DNA of 64,000 nt from an uncultured Bacteroidia bacterium. Its GTDB lineage: Bacteria; Bacteroidota; Bacteroidia; Bacteroidales; Prolixibacteraceae. This document shows, one piece after another, positions 9,652 to 19,473 of this stretch. Both the position numbers and the translations under genes were made by a program. The stretch covers positions 1-64,000 of the forward strand of contig CAIVCR010000049.1 of NCBI GenBank assembly GCA_903904515.1, read 5' to 3'. The stretch's first letter is position 1; each line of letters starts with the position of its first letter. The notes below the pieces were generated by a model. It was not told the origin of the DNA. It was given only the letters and a program-made list of their open reading frames with translations, and did not search any database.

Positions 9652-10716
9652 TTAACCGATCAATTTTTTCTTAATTCTGTTATAGATGACCACTTCGAGG
9701 AAGTAAGAAAAAAGGATCATAAACACAATATAAAGTGAATATTCGATAAATCTGTTATGAATGAATCTCAGATAGGTTGCCTGGTAAACAAGGTATTCAT
9801 GTGAAATATACATCACATAGGAACAGGGGGCCAGGTACTTGAAAATTCCAAAAATAGCATTATACCCAAACCACTTAAGTTCTTGCCAGATTACGGCGCA
9901 GAACAATACAATGGCAGCGAAGATAAAATGTCTAAGTTCGATTACAGGGTAGGCAACAGCAGGATATTTGTAATCCTTTAAAGCGGAAAAGTGAATAAAA
10001 AGATTTAAACATAGAATCGCTATAATGGTAAAGAGGAGATAGGCTTGAGGCAAAATCCTTCTGAACGTAATTTTTATCCCTGCGAGATAGTCGGTGGCAA
10101 ACCGTACTCCAACCCACCAAATTGCAAAATACATTATTATTCGATTGATAATGAATGGATAAAAGAGATATGTAACCGCTGCAATAATAGTTATGAAAGT
10201 TACCCATCTATTGAGGAGCTCTGGTTTTATTTTGTTGGCCAATAAAAAGAAAAGCATATAAAACCACCATTCATACGACAAGGACCAGAGAACTCCGTTG
10301 GCCAGATAGGCTCCTGAAAGAACGTTTGGTTTTAGGGTGATATTATCTTGAAGCATAAACAGGTTTCCAAGCAAACTCGACCATTCAGGATTTGCTAAAG
10401 TGCCTTCACTGTAACACTTCATTACATAGGCTAAAAGAAATATAAATATCAGGGGGACATATAGTCGGATAAACCGACGGATGAAATAATACCTGAAACT
10501 TTTATCCGTTGATTTTTCGTAGGTATATTTAATAACAAATCCTGATAAAACGAAGAATACGATCACCGATTCGGGTCCAAACCTGAACAAGAACCCTATA
10601 TCGACTCCAAACCAATAAAACTTTGGCGGCAGACAATGGAATAGTACCACATATAAAGCTGCAAAGCCTCTAATGGCTTCTAATTTGAGCAGTCTGGATT
10701 TGGGTTTATCAACCAT
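9652..10716 (-). CDS. Membrane O-acyltransferase, acyltransferase-3 family (OafA-like)
   Basis: A 354-residue protein with about ten hydrophobic segments. The start MVDKPKSRLLKLEAIRG carries the hallmark R-x10-H pair of acyltransferase-3 enzymes: Arg16 in EAIRGFAALYV and His27 in VLFHC. Further family features are FFVLSGFVIKY and the basic FRYYFIRRFIRLYVP segment. OafA-type proteins move an acetyl or other acyl group across the inner membrane onto surface sugars. It lies 7 bp after the GT2 gene and shares its direction. Together with the hexapeptide acetyltransferase this gives the cluster two separate O-acylation steps. Acyl donor and target are unknown. Confidence 0.93.
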   Translation of the reverse strand: MVDKPKSRLLKLEAIRGFAALYVVLFHCLPPKFYWFGVDIGFLFRFGPESVIVFFVLSGFVIKYTYEKSTDKSFRYYFIRRFIRLYVPLIFIFLLAYVMKCYSEGTLANPEWSSLLGNLFMLQDNITLKPNVLSGAYLANGVLWSLSYEWWFYMLFFLLANKIKPELLNRWVTFITIIAAVTYLFYPFIINRIIMYFAIWWVGVRFATDYLAGIKITFRRILPQAYLLFTIIAILCLNLFIHFSALKDYKYPAVAYPVIELRHFIFAAIVLFCAVIWQELKWFGYNAIFGIFKYLAPCSYVMYISHEYLVYQATYLRFIHNRFIEYSLYIVFMILFSYFLEVVIYNRIKKKLIG

Positions 10717-10723
10717 TTTTCAA

Positions 10724-11929
10724 TTAGTTAGGATTGTTTGAAGTATGTTTAGTGTGTATAAACTGTTTATTGGCGCCTTTGATTTTAAGTAATGACCCCA
10801 TCATCAGTAGCATCCCTTTAGGCAGGCTCATAATGGCACGGGCTGTTTTGAGATTATAAAACGATCCGGGTATGGCGAAAAGAAAAGCCAGAATACAGGA
10901 AATCACTACTGCGCCCCATACTTCGATGAACAATACACTGTTATTAAGTAAAATATTTGCAATCGAAAACAACACACTAAAAAGAATAACCGCACCAAGC
11001 AGTAATATCCTGGGAGGTTGAATAAATTGAATTGCCTTGTCAAAATAGTCAATATTCCCTTTTAAAAAGAGGTCTTTTAAGGCGCTTAAAAAATCGAGAC
11101 GAAAATAATGCAACTGTGCCGAGAGCCAGCGACGTCGCTGATTACTAAATACTTCTGCTTTTTGAACTTTTTCATCATAAACATAGGCATCATCGAGATA
11201 GGCAATTTTGTGACCACCCTTTAGCATCTTTAATTCAATCTCCTTGTCAAAACCACCCACCGCCAAAACCGTCGACATCAGTTGTTTGAAATAATCGTAG
11301 TTAAAAGCCATCCCTGAACCGATGATCGCTGAAGAGAGGCCAAGTACGCGATGCCCTTTCCTAAAGATATGGTTGTTAATCTCCTCGCTTATCGCATCCA
11401 GGATTGCCAATGACGTATTCATGTTTTTAGCAGCGCGATGACCTTGCACGGCAATGCAGCCCGACTCAAAGGCACCATTAATCTTAGTTGAAAAATTATT
11501 GGCCATGATGTTATCCGCATCTAATATAACTGCTGTATCGTATTGTTCTTTAAGCTGCTCCATTGCTTTATTGAGCGCTTTGGATTTGGTGCTTTTTTCA
11601 AATTTAACCTCAATCACTTTTATTGGCAATTCCCTGAGGCTTGAAATTGTTTCAGGCAGAAAGGAGTCTGCAATAATGATCACATCATATAGTTCCTGCG
11701 AATAATTTTGCAGTAATGCGGCTTTTGCAACCTGAACGATTACTTCATCTTCTTTATATCCCGGAATAAAGACAGCTATTTTGCGGTTCTTTGCACTTTT
11801 CGGATAAGGGCCTTGTTTATAGAATAGACCCCCAAAGGAAAACAAAAAAATATACAGCGTTGACAGTCCCAGGATAATCAGAACAATCATTTGAAGGGCG
11901 TTGAATACCAGAATAGGGTAGTTGTCCAT
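10724..11929 (-). CDS. Membrane glycosyltransferase family 2, BcsA-like
   Basis: A 401-residue protein with one N-terminal membrane segment (about 10-35), a GT-A domain, and membrane segments between about 308 and 365. The GT2 motifs are DAD at 137-139 (metal/nucleotide binding), GGFDKEIEL near 225-233 in the place of the ED catalytic-base motif, and QRRRW at 264-268. QxxRW with flanking membrane helices is the layout of processive enzymes such as cellulose and hyaluronan synthases. It is only about half the size of BcsA and has no PilZ domain, so single-sugar transfer is also possible. The following acyltransferase is 7 bp away. Confidence 0.9.
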   Translation of the reverse strand: MDNYPILVFNALQMIVLIILGLSTLYIFLFSFGGLFYKQGPYPKSAKNRKIAVFIPGYKEDEVIVQVAKAALLQNYSQELYDVIIIADSFLPETISSLRELPIKVIEVKFEKSTKSKALNKAMEQLKEQYDTAVILDADNIMANNFSTKINGAFESGCIAVQGHRAAKNMNTSLAILDAISEEINNHIFRKGHRVLGLSSAIIGSGMAFNYDYFKQLMSTVLAVGGFDKEIELKMLKGGHKIAYLDDAYVYDEKVQKAEVFSNQRRRWLSAQLHYFRLDFLSALKDLFLKGNIDYFDKAIQFIQPPRILLLGAVILFSVLFSIANILLNNSVLFIEVWGAVVISCILAFLFAIPGSFYNLKTARAIMSLPKGMLLMMGSLLKIKGANKQFIHTKHTSNNPN

Positions 11930-12009
11930 GAAATTTATGATTTAGAAGCTCGTAAATGGCTTGTTTATTCTAATTCAAGTAGCCGCAGGTAGTAATATAT
12001 TAATATTGA

Positions 12010-12065
12010 ACCCCTTCAGGGTTCTCCTTACCTTGTCTTATTAAAATTTAACCCTTTCAGGGTTT
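12010..12065. repeat. Pair of near-identical 15-bp palindromes
   Basis: aaccccttcagggtt (12010-12024) and aaccctttcagggtt (12051-12065) are palindromes with the same five-base arms (aaccc/gggtt), 26 bp apart. The second overlaps the first base of the stop codon of the GT2 gene at 12065. They lie downstream of that minus-strand gene, where they could fold in the mRNA. They have no T-run, so REP-like elements are more likely than a terminator. Confidence 0.55.
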
Positions 12066-12982
12066 TAATCCAATCTTGGATTTGCGTGTATCTCTTTGGA
12101 AAACAGGTTTTTCAGATGCCACATAACCATTCGTGTGTATGCGTTAAAATGTCCTTTATCCTTTTTTAGTAAGAATACCGTCAGATTTTTCGGGATGGCA
12201 ATAAAAAGCTGGTACATGGCTGCAACAAGAAACGTAAGTCCCTTTACATTGCGGCGCAGATAGAGCAATCTTGAGCGGTTCATATAATAGGTTTTAAACG
12301 GACTCATTTTACCGGTAGAAATTGACTCTTTGTGCAGAATAGTCGAGTTGTGAACATACCACAATTGGTAACCGGCCCGCTTAATACTGGTACACCAATC
12401 CAGCTCTTCATAATAAAGAAAATAGCATTCGGGCATTAGACCGACTTTTTCAATGACCGATCTCGGAACCATCATGGCTGCACCGTGAACAAAATGGGTC
12501 AGCGAATCTGCCTCAAATTGTCCTTTATCGATAACGCCATGCCCGATGCCATGACTGCGCATCGTATAATGATTCATTGGAGCCTGCCCGCAAAACTGGA
12601 TCGTGTCGGGGTGAGCATAAAATTTAATTTTGGGACTCACCGCCCCAACAGCCGGATCAGATTCACATTTTGCAACTAAAGGTTCCAGAAAACCAGGTTC
12701 AACTTCGGTGTCATTATTTATGAAAAATAGATATTTTCCTTGTGCTTGTCTGATTCCCAGATTATTTCCACCCGCAAATCCAAGATTAACTGGGCTTTGG
12801 ATAAATATTATTTCCGGATATAGACGTTTTAAAATGGAAGGGTCATCTTTTGGAGAGGCATTATCTACTACTATAATTTCAATATTTGGGTAGCTAATTT
12901 GCCGAAGCGTTGAAAGCAAATCCAGCGTCACCTCAGGATGATCGTAGTTAACGGAAATAATTGAAACTAATGGATATTTCAT
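12065..12982 (-). CDS. Glycosyltransferase family 2, rhamnosyltransferase-like (WbbL type)
   Basis: A 305-residue soluble GT-A enzyme. It starts MKYPLVSIISVNYDHPE and has the nucleotide-binding IIVVDNAS, the NLGFAGGNN loop near 66-74 and the metal motif NND at 89-91. YFLYYEELDWC near 180 holds the ED catalytic-base pair typical of the WbbL/dTDP-rhamnose group. The C-terminal 60 residues are hydrophobic and basic, probably for membrane contact. It follows the polymerase gene in the operon. Rhamnose as donor is a guess from family resemblance. Confidence 0.9.
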   Translation of the reverse strand: MKYPLVSIISVNYDHPEVTLDLLSTLRQISYPNIEIIVVDNASPKDDPSILKRLYPEIIFIQSPVNLGFAGGNNLGIRQAQGKYLFFINNDTEVEPGFLEPLVAKCESDPAVGAVSPKIKFYAHPDTIQFCGQAPMNHYTMRSHGIGHGVIDKGQFEADSLTHFVHGAAMMVPRSVIEKVGLMPECYFLYYEELDWCTSIKRAGYQLWYVHNSTILHKESISTGKMSPFKTYYMNRSRLLYLRRNVKGLTFLVAAMYQLFIAIPKNLTVFLLKKDKGHFNAYTRMVMWHLKNLFSKEIHANPRLD

Positions 12983-13039
12983 AAAATACTACAAATCACT
13001 AAATAAAAATATAATCTTTATGCTCATACTAAAGTTACC

Positions 13040-14530
13040 TTAGTTTGATTGTACTAATTTCTTTTGATTTTCAACAGGTAGCAGTTCTGATTCTACAGCA
13101 GGCGTATCAAAAACCTTTGTATTTAGCATTAAAGCCATTGACATATATATAGTTACAGCAGTTGGTACGGTGCCAAGTACTGCGTTGCCGTAAGAGGCGA
13201 CCATTACGCCGACCATCCCGGAGAGGAGTGCGGCCATTTTCATTTTCAATATGGGGTCTCTTATCCTGTACATTATATTTTTCCCGGCTTTTATCACTAC
13301 ATAAAACAGGATAAACAGATGGAGCAAAAGGCCAACAATACCTTGTTCTGCCCAAATCATCACGTACCAGCTGTCGGTTGCAATCTGTGAAAGGTATCCA
13401 TTGGGAATATATTTCTTTGCTTTCACCCCAGCCTGGCCAATACCGCCTCCAAAGGGTCTGGCTGCCAGATAAACCTTTAGGATTCGCTGGTTTTCGAGCC
13501 TGACCTGAAAAGAGGCATCGTTGGGATCGAATGCTGTCCTCATTCTGCGGATTTGTTCGTTACCCTGAGCAATTGTGGTGTACTTGAAAAAGACATAAAA
13601 CAGGATCAACATAACAAATCCCGTAAACATGACGACCTTGTTTCTTTTGATTACGAAAAATGTCCCGAATCCGGCAAGAGGAATGGCTATAGCACCACGG
13701 GTACCAGAAAGCAACATTCCATAAATTCCCAAAACAGCCACAACAATAAAAAAGACCCTTTTGCGAAAATCTTTTTCTACCATAGCCAATATGCCGGCCA
13801 CTACGGCTGAATAAGCCTGATTGGCGCCAAACTGTCCTGCATCATTCAAAAATGAGAAAATCCGAAGCTTTCCAAATAAAACGTGGGTAATGGCTGCACC
13901 TCCATCAAGCCAGGCCTGTTCGTAACTATCGACGCCCCAAACTTTCTGCATAATCCCCTTCAGTGAGGCTAGCAAAGATAAGAATCCCCATAGGAGGAAG
14001 AAATATTCGAGTTTACGGTTGGTATCGATTAACAGGAGGGTCAAGACGACCAAAAACAGCATATACATCGATATTCCACGCACCCCGTTTAACCAGGCAG
14101 GAATGCTTCGCAGTTCGGGGTTAAACAACTCCAAAAGGGAATACCCAAACCAGATTAAGGATAATAACGTGATGTCCTTATTTGCCAGATTCCAGTCAAT
14201 CTTATCATAGAACCTATTGAAAATAAGAGCAATAAATGTGGCGAAAAATATGCCATCCATCAGCAGTCCAACCTGAAAGTCAATATAGCGCGACAATCCA
14301 AGAATTGTAAAACCAAGAAAAATAGACGCATAAAGTCCGGTAACCGGATATTTAAATAACAGGTATAAAAAGAGAAAACCGAAGGGCAATAAAATTAATC
14401 CAATTCCGGGTATTAGTCCCATTTTGCCAAAAACAACAGCTGCTAATCCAAGCGATACAACCAGCAAAAGTAAATATACTGGATTTTTTAGCCGGTCTGA
14501 GCCTGTTAGTTGATCAAATGGATTTAGCAT
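13040..14530 (-). CDS. O-antigen polymerase/ligase family protein (Wzy-type)
   Basis: A 496-residue integral membrane protein with about twelve hydrophobic segments. A large extracytoplasmic loop between the late helices includes RPFGGGIGQAG and SYEQAWL. LSGTRGAIAIPLAG near residue 260 is the conserved start of the Wzy_C (O-antigen ligase-like) domain. Such proteins join lipid-linked repeat units into a polymer or transfer the polymer to a carrier at the outer face of the inner membrane. Sequence alone does not separate polymerase from ligase. With the flippase upstream and Wzz-like protein further up, it completes a Wzx/Wzy route. Confidence 0.85.
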   Translation of the reverse strand: MLNPFDQLTGSDRLKNPVYLLLLVVSLGLAAVVFGKMGLIPGIGLILLPFGFLFLYLLFKYPVTGLYASIFLGFTILGLSRYIDFQVGLLMDGIFFATFIALIFNRFYDKIDWNLANKDITLLSLIWFGYSLLELFNPELRSIPAWLNGVRGISMYMLFLVVLTLLLIDTNRKLEYFFLLWGFLSLLASLKGIMQKVWGVDSYEQAWLDGGAAITHVLFGKLRIFSFLNDAGQFGANQAYSAVVAGILAMVEKDFRKRVFFIVVAVLGIYGMLLSGTRGAIAIPLAGFGTFFVIKRNKVVMFTGFVMLILFYVFFKYTTIAQGNEQIRRMRTAFDPNDASFQVRLENQRILKVYLAARPFGGGIGQAGVKAKKYIPNGYLSQIATDSWYVMIWAEQGIVGLLLHLFILFYVVIKAGKNIMYRIRDPILKMKMAALLSGMVGVMVASYGNAVLGTVPTAVTIYMSMALMLNTKVFDTPAVESELLPVENQKKLVQSN

Positions 14531-14576
14531 CTCTATTTTCGGATAATATTTTTCACAAACAGATTTGGATTGACCA

Positions 14577-15986
14577 TTATGATCGGAAAAAATTTGATTT
14601 TATTTTACCATAAATTGTTTCGTAAAAATCAATTCCGTGGGTAAAAATATGTCTGTAATTCAGGGATAGTTCCTTGTTCATATAGAAAAAACCTACCCAA
14701 ATTCCGATGATCGTAAAAAAAATGGATGCAACTGCAACCAGAGCCAGTGACTTAAAAATAAAAATGGCAATAATATCACCAATGACATTGGCAATTACCA
14801 TAGACAAAACTTTGAGAAAGTTTATATTTGGTTTATTGATGCTGTCAAGTCCAATGCCGGTCATCCTGTCGATAGGGAGCAGGAGGCCGTAAACTGAGAA
14901 GATCCGCATGATTGTTGCCGCATTAAAACCAGTAACAGGATCAGTCCCCAGATACTGTTTACCACCTAAAATCAGAATAAACAGGTCAGCAAACACAAAT
15001 GTGACAAGACTAATTCCGATGAAAAGGTATGTCATTGCTCCGGAATAGGCATAGAAAATCTCTTTTACCTCTGCTACATTCTTCTGCATGCTGGCTCTTG
15101 ACAATTTGGGAAAGGCTGTTGCTGCAAAACTTCGTAAAGGTATCTGTTGTAATTCGGTCAGTTTCATTGGGATGCTATACAAGGCTACTGCGGCTGTTCC
15201 CAGTGGGCTAAAACTGATGATAAAAGTGTCGGCACTGCGAAGTAGATTTGTCCCGATCAGGGTAAAAGTAGTATACTTGCTAAAATTGAGCAATACCTTT
15301 ATGGTATGTTTGGTAGCTTTGGGGATGTATTTCAGCCCGTCCCAACCCATAACCAGACAAACGCCGGAAGCCACTCCGTCAATGATCAAAAACGAAATAA
15401 CCAACTCCATCAGCGTCATGTGGAGAAAGAAATAGTTCACAGCCACTACCAGAAAGAAGCCAATACTTTCGATAGATCTGATTAATAGTATTTTACCAAA
15501 TTTTAGATCGGCTTGCATGATAACCAGAGCAGTGTTCATTGGTAGGTTAATCAATGCAAGTAGTGGATACCATTGAAAAAACAGTTCGTAGCCACTATTA
15601 TGAATTGAATTGGAAAAGACTAAAAGACAGATATATAGCAGGGCACAAATCAAAACTGTAGCTATTATGCCGATCAAACCATTTGATCCAATAAACTTTA
15701 TCCGTTCGTCCTTGTCAGCCCCGGATAAATAGCGAATAATTGCCGTATTGATTATCCCGTAACGGAACATTTCAACAAAGGTAGCAGCTGAGATGAAAAT
15801 GACCCATTCCCCGAAAATATCCATTTGAAAAGTTCGTGCCAGCAAAGCGAACCCGGCGATTCCAAAAAAGGAGATTGTCAGATTGCCCAATAAAGAGAGA
15901 AAATTATCTTCCTGAACTATTTTTTTCAAGGTATTTTTCAAAGAGGAGCAGATTATTATCTGGTTTTTAGTTTTTGGACAGATCAA
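14577..15986 (-). CDS. Polysaccharide flippase (Wzx/MATE-like)
   Basis: A 469-residue membrane protein with about 12-14 hydrophobic segments in the pattern of the MurJ/Wzx/RfbX superfamily. The family-like first helices contain FLSLLGNLTISFFGIAGF and GEWVIFISAATF; later segments LRSADTFIISFSP and PLRSFAATAFPKLS fit the middle of flippases. It would flip the undecaprenyl-linked repeat unit. The first 25 residues are hydrophilic, so the true start could be slightly downstream, but no other ATG precedes the first helix. It begins 9 bp after the stop of the histidine kinase gene, so the two are probably transcribed together. Confidence 0.88.
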   Translation of the reverse strand: MICPKTKNQIIICSSLKNTLKKIVQEDNFLSLLGNLTISFFGIAGFALLARTFQMDIFGEWVIFISAATFVEMFRYGIINTAIIRYLSGADKDERIKFIGSNGLIGIIATVLICALLYICLLVFSNSIHNSGYELFFQWYPLLALINLPMNTALVIMQADLKFGKILLIRSIESIGFFLVVAVNYFFLHMTLMELVISFLIIDGVASGVCLVMGWDGLKYIPKATKHTIKVLLNFSKYTTFTLIGTNLLRSADTFIISFSPLGTAAVALYSIPMKLTELQQIPLRSFAATAFPKLSRASMQKNVAEVKEIFYAYSGAMTYLFIGISLVTFVFADLFILILGGKQYLGTDPVTGFNAATIMRIFSVYGLLLPIDRMTGIGLDSINKPNINFLKVLSMVIANVIGDIIAIFIFKSLALVAVASIFFTIIGIWVGFFYMNKELSLNYRHIFTHGIDFYETIYGKIKSNFFRS

Positions 15987-15994
15987 TCAATGGT

Positions 15995-18900
15995 TTAAAT
16001 TGACCAATCATTTTTTTTTTGCAACTTTTCTTTGTTACCATCAAGCATTATTGCCCATTTTTCGATTCCAATCCGAACCTGATCTAATGTTATCGGCTTA
16101 CTGATATAATCATCCATCCCCGCTGCCAGGTAAGCCTCCTTATCTGAACTTAACGCGTTGGCTGTCATTGCAACAATCAATGGCTTTTTCTCACCCCAAT
16201 TCTCAATAATCTTGCGGGTTGCCTCAATTCCATCCATCTCAGGCATCTGAATATCCATGAATATAATGTCGATATTTATCCGGTTAAGGAGTTCCAAGAC
16301 TTCATAACCATTGGCAGCCAGGTGAACCGCATATCCCAAACTTTGAAACATTCTCAATATTAGTTTTTGATTGATTGTGTTGTCTTCAGCGACAAGAATC
16401 TTTAAGGGGTATTTGTCATTGATTTTCATTGGCTGTCTGGCCTGATGGCCATTTTGATTTTTTAAATTTTTACTTCCTGAGAGTACATTTATAACATTCC
16501 AAATGAGCTGCGATTGTTTGATTGGTTTATTCATTCTGATTTGAGAAGGATTATCCTCCTCAAAGTTATACGAGAGAATAGTGCGGCTAGTCATCAAAAT
16601 GACCGGAATATTAACAGGATCAATCATCCCCCTGATTGTGGTTAAGAATGAAATTCCGTCTAAATCCGGCAGATCATTATCAATCAGGATCAGGTCAAAA
16701 GCTTTACTGCCTTGAATCAACTCCAGACCAGTTTTCGCAGAATTAACCGAATGAGTTTCCATTTCAAGGTTTTTGAAAAGTGCTGATAGTATTGAATTAC
16801 TTGTTGAATGATCATCAATAATCAGAACCCTTTTCCCCCTGAGTACCCTTTTATCAGGATATACAGGTTCTTGTCGGTTTTCGAGTGTCACACCAGAGGT
16901 TTCAATGGTGAATATAAAGTTCGAACCCTCTTTTAAGGTACTCTCCACGCTGAATGTTCCATTCATCAGCTTCACCAGATTCCAGCAGATTGCCAACCCC
17001 AATCCCGATCCACCGTATTTTCTGGTTGTTGATGTATCGACCTGGCTGAATGGTTTAAAAAGCTTGTCAATCTTTTCCGCCGGAATACCAATGCCAGTAT
17101 CCTTAACAGAGAATTCAAGTATGACATTGTCACCATTATTTTCAATTTGGTATACGCTAATTTTAACCTCCCCTTTATCTGTAAATTTGATTGCATTTCC
17201 AACCAGATTTACCAGTATTTGTCTCAGCCGGGTCAAATCACCGGTTATCATTTGAGGAATTGCAGGATCAAGCAGATAATATAATCCGAGATTCTTTTTA
17301 ACTGCGGCGTGAGCAGTCAGGTCTATTGCATCTTCAATAGCCAATCTAAGATCGAATTGCTGCTCTTCGAGAACCATCTTTCCCGATTCAATTTTGGCAA
17401 AATCGAGAATTTCATTGATCAGATCAAGCAGAAGTTCGCCACTGACTTTAATGGTTTCCGCATAATCAAGCTGATCGGGATTGAGCTGAGTTTGCATTAA
17501 CAGGCTGGTCATTCCAATTACACCATTCATTGGTGTACGGATCTCATGACTCATAGTAGCGAGAAAATCCGATTTTGTTTTTGTGGCCTTTTCAGCAATT
17601 TTTCTGGCATTGGATAATTCCTGACCTATTATTTCCCTTGAAATACTGCCACCTATACTTGCAGCAAGAGCCTTAAGGATGGATACTTCGTTATTGGACC
17701 ATTGTATCCCTTTCGAACAATCATCAAATCCTACGGTCCCCCAAAAAACATCATTAACAAAAACAGGTACTACAATAATTGAAATAATATCCTGTGGTTC
17801 AAGAAATTGTCGTTCGTTAGCAGGGAAATCCTTTACCAGTCCCGAAAGTGTCTGGCCATTTGATAACATATTAAACCACCGCGGATATTCACGGCTGAAG
17901 GGTATATTCTGAAGCTCGGAATTGCCAATCTCCGGAAGGACACCCTCAGCGGTCCATTCAAATTGCTGATCGAGAAATGTTTCTCCGGTGGATTCATCTA
18001 TTTTTGCTTCAAAAATGTAGGAACGGTCAACACCCGTGGCGACACCGACGGCTTCAAGGGCTTTTTGCATGGCCTGCTGGTGATCGGCAATGGTGAGTAA
18101 ATAATTCATGGCTTTTGCAGTACCACTTAATATCTCGCTTTGACGCAATAAGTCTCTTTCTGCCTTTTTTCTCTCCGAGATATTCCTGTAAATCCATAGA
18201 ATTCCCTGATTTTTATCAAAGGAATCTCCAATAGGGATAAAGTCACGCTCGAGGGTGATCCCGTTTTTCATCCGAAGTTCATGATTTGTAACAGCCCGGC
18301 CTAATTTCAACGTATTATCGATATCTATGATAAACGTTTCAGGATCTTCAAACAACAATTTGGATCCATCTGCAGCTTCGGCGCAGTTAAATCCGAAGAG
18401 TTGTTCAGGGGCAAGAGGAATTGAAAAAATATCACAGAAATATTGATTAACCAGTAAAACTCTCCGTTGATCATCCTCAACCATTACCCCCGCCTGCATG
18501 CTTGAGATAAGAGACTGGAATCTGAGATTGGCAATTTTCAGCGCATTAAAATCTTCCTTGCGCCGAGTGATATCCTCCTCAATAGCAACAAAATGGGTGA
18601 TTGTTCCATTGCGATCAAGAATTGGAGAGATGGAAGCCAGTACCCAATAAAACTCTCCATTCTTCTTTTTATTATGAAATTCCCCTTTCCATTCGCTTCC
18701 TGAAATAATGGTTTTCCAAAGATTTTCATAATCGGTATTCGATAATTTTCCTGAACTGAACATCCGAGGGTTCTTCCCAATCACCTCCTCCCTGGTATAA
18801 CCTGTTATCTCAAGGACTTTAGGATTCACGTATTCAATATCGCCATTGATATCGGTAATATAAGTCATTACCGGGCTTTGTTCAACAGTCTGTAATATTT

Positions 18901-19369
18901 TTTTCAGTTCTGCCTCAGCTACCTTCCGTTCGGTAATGTCTTCAAATATTGCAGCAAATCGCCTGGGTTGAGGACTGAAGGCCCTGACCCGTATATGCCT
19001 TTTAAATGTTTTCGAATAATACTCAAATGTTAGGGGTTCTCCTGTTAAGGCGACTTTCCCGTAGCTTTCTATCTGGTTGAAATCTGCCTGTGGCATAATT
19101 TCACGAATAGTTTTACCGATACAATCCTTGGCACTCATTCCGGTATGATGCTCATAAGCGGCATTTGCATCGAGAAAACGAAAATCAACCGGATTCCCGT
19201 CTTCATCTGTGATGATCTCCTGCAATGAGAATCCTTCCTCCATATTTTCAAACAGCAAGCGATACTTCGCTTCACTCTCCTTCAACATCTCTTCGACCTG
19301 CCTCCCGGCTGAAATGTCTTTAATGGTGGCAATTAACCGTTTAATAACCTTGAAATAGGTACCCTTCAT
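15995..19369 (-). CDS. Cytoplasmic hybrid histidine kinase, PAS-PAS-PAS-GAF-HisKA-HATPase-REC-REC
   Basis: A 1124-residue sensor kinase without membrane segments. Approximate domains: PAS 25-150, PAS 155-275, PAS 280-405, GAF 420-590, dimerisation domain with phospho-His in MSHEIRTPMNG near 606, ATPase domain 715-835 (DTGIGIP and GSGLGLAI boxes), receiver 1 about 865-980 (acceptor Asp in LIDNDLPDLDG near 895) and receiver 2 about 1000-1115 (MDIQMPEMDG near 1038). There is no Hpt and no output domain. It sits between the flippase and a second hybrid kinase of the same C-terminal plan, so it presumably controls or tunes polysaccharide production. The ligands of the PAS and GAF domains are unknown. 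The only separate receiver protein near it is at 27441-27827. Confidence 0.95.
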   Translation of the reverse strand: MKGTYFKVIKRLIATIKDISAGRQVEEMLKESEAKYRLLFENMEEGFSLQEIITDEDGNPVDFRFLDANAAYEHHTGMSAKDCIGKTIREIMPQADFNQIESYGKVALTGEPLTFEYYSKTFKRHIRVRAFSPQPRRFAAIFEDITERKVAEAELKKILQTVEQSPVMTYITDINGDIEYVNPKVLEITGYTREEVIGKNPRMFSSGKLSNTDYENLWKTIISGSEWKGEFHNKKKNGEFYWVLASISPILDRNGTITHFVAIEEDITRRKEDFNALKIANLRFQSLISSMQAGVMVEDDQRRVLLVNQYFCDIFSIPLAPEQLFGFNCAEAADGSKLLFEDPETFIIDIDNTLKLGRAVTNHELRMKNGITLERDFIPIGDSFDKNQGILWIYRNISERKKAERDLLRQSEILSGTAKAMNYLLTIADHQQAMQKALEAVGVATGVDRSYIFEAKIDESTGETFLDQQFEWTAEGVLPEIGNSELQNIPFSREYPRWFNMLSNGQTLSGLVKDFPANERQFLEPQDIISIIVVPVFVNDVFWGTVGFDDCSKGIQWSNNEVSILKALAASIGGSISREIIGQELSNARKIAEKATKTKSDFLATMSHEIRTPMNGVIGMTSLLMQTQLNPDQLDYAETIKVSGELLLDLINEILDFAKIESGKMVLEEQQFDLRLAIEDAIDLTAHAAVKKNLGLYYLLDPAIPQMITGDLTRLRQILVNLVGNAIKFTDKGEVKISVYQIENNGDNVILEFSVKDTGIGIPAEKIDKLFKPFSQVDTSTTRKYGGSGLGLAICWNLVKLMNGTFSVESTLKEGSNFIFTIETSGVTLENRQEPVYPDKRVLRGKRVLIIDDHSTSNSILSALFKNLEMETHSVNSAKTGLELIQGSKAFDLILIDNDLPDLDGISFLTTIRGMIDPVNIPVILMTSRTILSYNFEEDNPSQIRMNKPIKQSQLIWNVINVLSGSKNLKNQNGHQARQPMKINDKYPLKILVAEDNTINQKLILRMFQSLGYAVHLAANGYEVLELLNRINIDIIFMDIQMPEMDGIEATRKIIENWGEKKPLIVAMTANALSSDKEAYLAAGMDDYISKPITLDQVRIGIEKWAIMLDGNKEKLQKKNDWSI

Positions 19370-19473
19370 AATATTATACGATTAAAAGCCTCAATGGCTG
19401 ATAGATTTTTGCTTCATCCTGTTTGTTAAGGCTCTCCGCTAATTCCAATTACTCCTAAAATTGGATTTGAAAA

